Below are positions 61,502 to 64,000 of a DNA stretch of 64,000 nucleotides, one piece after another. The position numbers were made by a program, and so were the translations under genes. Below the pieces are notes generated by a model. That model worked only from the letters and a program-made list of their open reading frames with translations. It had not been told where the DNA came from and did not search any database. The stretch is taken from contig NZ_JAYFUM010000028.1 of NCBI RefSeq assembly GCF_034929435.1, forward strand, positions 46,641 through 110,640, given 5' to 3'. The DNA comes from Arcicella rigui (GTDB lineage: Bacteria > Bacteroidota > Bacteroidia > Cytophagales > Spirosomataceae). Each line of letters begins with the position of its first letter. Position 1 is the stretch's first letter.

Positions 61502-62653
61502 ATGAAAAAACAGGTAAAAAAAGCAGCAACTTTGTTCTTGTTGGCTTGTGTAACGATGATGTCTTGCGATACCTCTAAAAAAGAAAGTGAAAAAAACATG
61601 ATTGAAAAAGTAAGCTTTGGAAAAACTACCGACGGACAAGAGACCGAACTTTATACTTTGAAAAATGCCGCTGGCATGGAAGTGAAAATTTCAAATTTTG
61701 GTGGTACAGTTGTTTCTTGGACTGCTCCAAACAATAAAGGAGTATATGAAGATGTAATTCTTGGCTGTGATTCAGTAGCTGGTTACAACAAAGGCGTTCC
61801 ATATTTTGGTGCATTAATCGGTAGATATGGCAACAGAATTGCTAACGGAAAATTCACACTCGAAGGTAAAGAATATACTCTTGCTCAAAACAATGGCGTA
61901 AATGCTTTGCATGGTGGCTTGAAAGGTTTTGATAAAGTACTCTGGACAGCTACGCCAATTGAAGGCGAAGAGCCAGCTTTGAAATTGACTTATACCGCAA
62001 AAGATGGCGAAGAAGGTTATCCCGGCAATTTATCTGTTGAAGTAGTTTATACTTTACAAAAAAATAATGCTTTGAAAATTGACTACAAAGCTACTACCGA
62101 CAAAACAACGATTATCAACCTAACCAACCATACTTACTTCAATTTGAATGGTAATTTAGATAGTGATATTCTTGACCATGAAGTAACACTAAATGCTGAT
62201 AAATTCTTGCCAGTTGACAAAACTTTGATTCCAACAGGAGAATTAAAACCTGTAACGGGTAATGTTTTCGACTTTTTGAAATCGAAGAAAATCAGTGCTG
62301 GTATTAACGATACTACTGATACGCAAATCAAAGCTGGGGGCGGTTATGACCATTGTTGGGTTTTAACAGATTCGTCAAAAACATTAAAGCCAGCGGCAAC
62401 GGTGTATGAACCTAAAAGCGGAAGAGTATTAGAAGTATTTACCACTGAGCCAGCGATTCAATTCTATACAGGTAATTTCTTGAATGGAACAATCAAAGGA
62501 AAAAACGGGATTATTTACAAACACCGTTCGGGCTTATGTTTAGAAACTCAGCATTACCCTGACTCGCCAAACAAGCCTGCGTTTCCAAGCACAGTGTTAA
62601 AACCAAACGAAACTTACCAAACCACTACTGTTTATAAATTCTCTGCAAAATAG
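61502..62653 (+). CDS. galM: Aldose 1-epimerase (galactose mutarotase family) lipoprotein
   Basis: The protein interconverts alpha and beta sugar anomers. The 383 residues begin with a lipoprotein signal (lipobox MMSC, Cys21), so it acts in the periplasm. The catalytic histidine lies in NLTNHTYFNLNG, and the acid in LCLETQHYPDSP. It may feed arabinose (or another sugar) to uptake and isomerisation. It lies downstream of the ara operon after a long gap and terminator, so regulation may be separate. Its stop codon is the first triplet of array I. Confidence 0.92.
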   Translation: MKKQVKKAATLFLLACVTMMSCDTSKKESEKNMIEKVSFGKTTDGQETELYTLKNAAGMEVKISNFGGTVVSWTAPNNKGVYEDVILGCDSVAGYNKGVPYFGALIGRYGNRIANGKFTLEGKEYTLAQNNGVNALHGGLKGFDKVLWTATPIEGEEPALKLTYTAKDGEEGYPGNLSVEVVYTLQKNNALKIDYKATTDKTTIINLTNHTYFNLNGNLDSDILDHEVTLNADKFLPVDKTLIPTGELKPVTGNVFDFLKSKKISAGINDTTDTQIKAGGGYDHCWVLTDSSKTLKPAATVYEPKSGRVLEVFTTEPAIQFYTGNFLNGTIKGKNGIIYKHRSGLCLETQHYPDSPNKPAFPSTVLKPNETYQTTTVYKFSAK

Positions 62654-62692
62654 CTTTTAGCTGTCAGCTTTGAGTGATGAGCTTTGAGATAA
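62651..62692 (+). repeat. Heptamer array I (six units, single arm) after galM
   Basis: TAGCTTT TAGCTGT CAGCTTT GAGTGAT GAGCTTT GAGATAA begins exactly at the galM stop codon TAG (62651-62653) and runs into the terminator at 62693. The unit matches arrays B, C and G. Confidence 0.85.
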
Positions 62693-62740
62693 AAAACTGT
62701 CATAAGATTCCATTGATTGGGATTTTGTGGCAGTTTTTTT
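62693..62740 (+). terminator. Terminator after galM
   Basis: AAAACTGTCA / TGGCAGTTTT with an inner ATTCC / GGGAT pairing is followed by a T run. Confidence 0.8.
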
Positions 62741-62848
62741 ATTAGTACTAATATTCAAAACCACATTTTTATCAAACTGACTTTAGCTTTTATTTGAAAC
62801 TTTACAAAAACTTGCTATTTTTAACCTACACTTATCCGTTTCTACCAA

Positions 62849-63212
62849 ATGAAGTCAAAAAAGCAAGCCAATCAATACGATAAAATATTCAAGGAAAATA
62901 TTGAGGCTGTCATTCCGAGTTTGATGAAAAATATTTTAGGTATTACTATACTAATCCGAAGTAATACTTGTCTTGTCACAATTGCGTAATTTAGAACAAA
63001 AACTAAAAGAAATTATCATGGACAGTATCACAAAATATATAGATGAAGAAAGAGATATTGCTTTTATGATTGCTAAGGAATTAGAGCAAACTAAATTTGT
63101 CACTAACTTACTGCATGAAAGCGATTTTTCACTTGAGAAGATTGCTAAAATCACAGGCGTTACTTTAGATTTCGTGAAAAAAATTCAGCAAAAACTCAAT
63201 AGTGAAAAATAG
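62849..63212 (+). pseudogene. Internally deleted Rpn-like PD-(D/E)XK nuclease pseudogene
   Basis: The first 32 or so codons (MKSKKQANQYDKIFKENIEA...LMKNILG) match the start of the intact gene at 37468-38274. Later codons from about 62973, in another frame (LRNLEQKLKEII... to DFVKKIQQKLNSEK at 63212), match its C-terminus. About 150 codons including the whole nuclease core are missing. At the junction a perfect 8-bp inverted repeat GTATTACT / AGTAATAC (62940-62967) is present. The N-terminal frame stops at a TAA, so no functional nuclease can be made. Confidence 0.85.
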
Positions 63213-63239
63213 ATTTCACGAAGAATCTCCTCATCAATC

Positions 63240-63273
63240 AAGCCGTTTGAATCAAAATTCAGACGGCTTTTTC
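63240..63273 (+). terminator. Terminator after the pseudogene
   Basis: AAGCCGTtTGAAT / ATTCAgACGGCTT with a 4-nt loop is followed by a T run. Confidence 0.8.
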
Positions 63274-63415
63274 ATTAACCAACCAATGGATATTCCCAAG
63301 TATAAGAGTATTTCGCCTACATTAAAAATCTGTTATAAAGAATCTAAAGCTCTGTAAATTAAGGGTCTTGCTGATTTCACTTTTGTCATTTCCACCATCG
63401 TTGGAGTTTTTCTTG

Positions 63416-63514
63416 GGGTCGCCAAGACCAACGAGTCGAGCGTCAGCAACTCATCATCTTGAAGATTTTTAGTTGCCGAGTTGCTGACGCAAGGTTTGGC
63501 GGTCTTGGCGACCC
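63416..63514. repeat. Large two-part GC-rich palindrome
   Basis: GGGTCGCCAAGACC (63416-63429) pairs with GGTCTTGGCGACCC (63501-63514), and GCGTCAGCAACTC (63440-63452) with GAGTTGCTGACGC (63478-63490). Both outer and inner arms are perfect. The centre contains a small ATCTTGAAGAT hairpin. Its GC content differs from the surroundings, suggesting a repeat element, but only one copy is in the window. Confidence 0.85.
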
Positions 63515-63535
63515 AGTAAAAACACCACCAAGGGC

Positions 63536-63581
63536 AAAAATCCCCAAAGTTGAATAATATTTCAGCTTTGGGGATTTTTGT
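63536..63581. terminator. Bidirectional terminator-like hairpin
   Basis: AAAAATCCCCAAAG / CTTTGGGGATTTTT with an inner TGAA / TTCA pair has A and T runs on the two sides. Confidence 0.75.
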
Positions 63582-63591
63582 TTGCTCCTAT

Positions 63592-63850
63592 CTATGCACA
63601 CTTTGCTACTGCTCATGCACACTTTGCTACTGCTCGTGCAAATTTTATTGTTAGCTATGCACACTTTGCTACTGCTCATGCACACTTTACTTTTAGCTAT
63701 GCACAAGTTAATACAGCTCATGCACACTTTACTGTTAGCTATGCACAAGTTGATACGGCTCATGCACACTTTACTGTTAGCTATGCACAAGTTGATACGG
63801 CTCATGCACACTTTACTGTTAGCTATGCACACTTTGCTACGACTTATGCA
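63592..63850. repeat. 21-nt tandem array (13 units)
   Basis: The tetramer TGCA occurs thirteen times at exactly 21-nt intervals from 63595 to 63847, within units of the type (GCTA/CTCA)TGCACACTTTGCTACT. Two unit variants tend to alternate (ACACTTT against ACAAGTT). Long reading frames exist on both strands only because 21 is a multiple of 3. Confidence 0.92.
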
Positions 63851-63853
63851 CCA

Positions 63854-63926
63854 ACCTCACCCCCAACCCCCTCTCCTGCTGAGAGGGGGCTTTTTAGTTC
63901 CAAAATCTCCCCTCTCAATAGCAGGG
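63854..63926. repeat. GC-rich palindromic repeat element, copy 2 (inverted, incomplete)
   Basis: ACCTCACCCCCAACCCCC and the following GAGAGGGGGCTTTTTAGTTCC match the reverse complement of the element at 61112-61202. The right arm is diverged and shortened (ending GCAGGG), so this copy can no longer close its outer stem. Confidence 0.8.
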
Positions 63927-64000
63927 TTGTTAAGTTCTGGCATTAAAACATAGTTCTTTGAAATTTTGACCAAATATTATTTGGGCGTACTTAATAGAGT

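Larger units (their letters stand above)
63213..64000. other. Non-coding repeat-rich end of the window
   Basis: No convincing gene is present. In order the stretch holds a terminator, a 99-nt palindrome (63416), a second terminator-like hairpin (63536), a 21-nt minisatellite (63592) and an inverted copy of the GC-rich palindrome (63854). Confidence 0.7.

Noticed and set aside
63592..63850. Possible CRISPR array
   Set aside because: Units are contiguous 21-nt repeats with no unique spacers and there are no cas genes.
63578..63953. Overlapping long reading frames on both strands across the 21-nt array
   Set aside because: They exist because a 21-nt period keeps every frame open; they begin at non-ATG codons, overlap each other on both strands and run on into the palindrome. 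No protein signal is seen.

Overview
The window comes from an AT-rich Bacteroidota chromosome, most likely a member of the Cytophagales; I cannot name a genus. The evidence is that several genes have the Bacteroidota promoter form (TTTG or TTG, about 19-21 nt, then TAnnTTTG) with little Shine-Dalgarno signal. It also has a Nudix-type AraR ahead of an arabinose operon, a short MenE, and LytS-type and CzcCBA-type genes typical of the phylum. There are no rRNA, tRNA or CRISPR loci that I can see.

Layout. 1-3200: housekeeping (sirtuin end, folD, prs, rplY). 3200-8100: a stress block in which a double UspA protein, an OmpR/histidine-kinase pair and an NhaD-type Na+/H+ antiporter appear to form one regulon, because the usp and nhaD promoters share a near-identical operator. 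8100-19800: an orphan LytS-type kinase, a large HExxH/beta-propeller/beta-barrel outer-membrane protein, menE, a Rieske lipoprotein, DUF2452, menB, an EVE protein, a secreted protein and an RNA methyltransferase-like gene. 20000-26100: a CzcCBA-type metal efflux operon and a small secreted protein. 26200-31100: thrS-infC on one strand and rpmI-rplT on the other, so the usual four-gene translation cluster is split. 31140-34600: a NuiA-like protein, a glycine-rich protein, iscS and an XdhC-family gene.

34700-39600 is an accessory island: two tandem, partly identical Rpn-type PD-(D/E)XK nuclease genes, a DUF3667-like membrane protein, a third diverged nuclease, a 21-nt tandem array and an orphan AbiGi-type gene. 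dnaK and a 2-hydroxyacid dehydrogenase follow. 42800-48330 is a second accessory block: a two-gene operon facing a three-gene operon (patatin phospholipase, three-helix membrane protein, GH19 endolysin-like enzyme), then an SPFH protein with a ribbon-helix-helix partner. 48500-53300: an M28 peptidase, an acyltransferase-like membrane protein and two small genes. 53500-62700 is an L-arabinose utilisation locus (araR, araB, araD, GH51 arabinofuranosidase, araA, transaldolase, aldose epimerase). The window ends in a deleted nuclease pseudogene and a run of palindromes and a 21-nt minisatellite.

The most unusual signal is a set of at least nine intergenic arrays built from degenerate 7-nt units. 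They begin at or just after a gene's stop codon. Most units contain TGA, TAG or TAA in the sense of the upstream gene, which gives stops in all three frames, and most arrays have a mirror-image second arm that would fold them into a long RNA hairpin. At araB, iscS and galM the unit itself supplies the stop codon.
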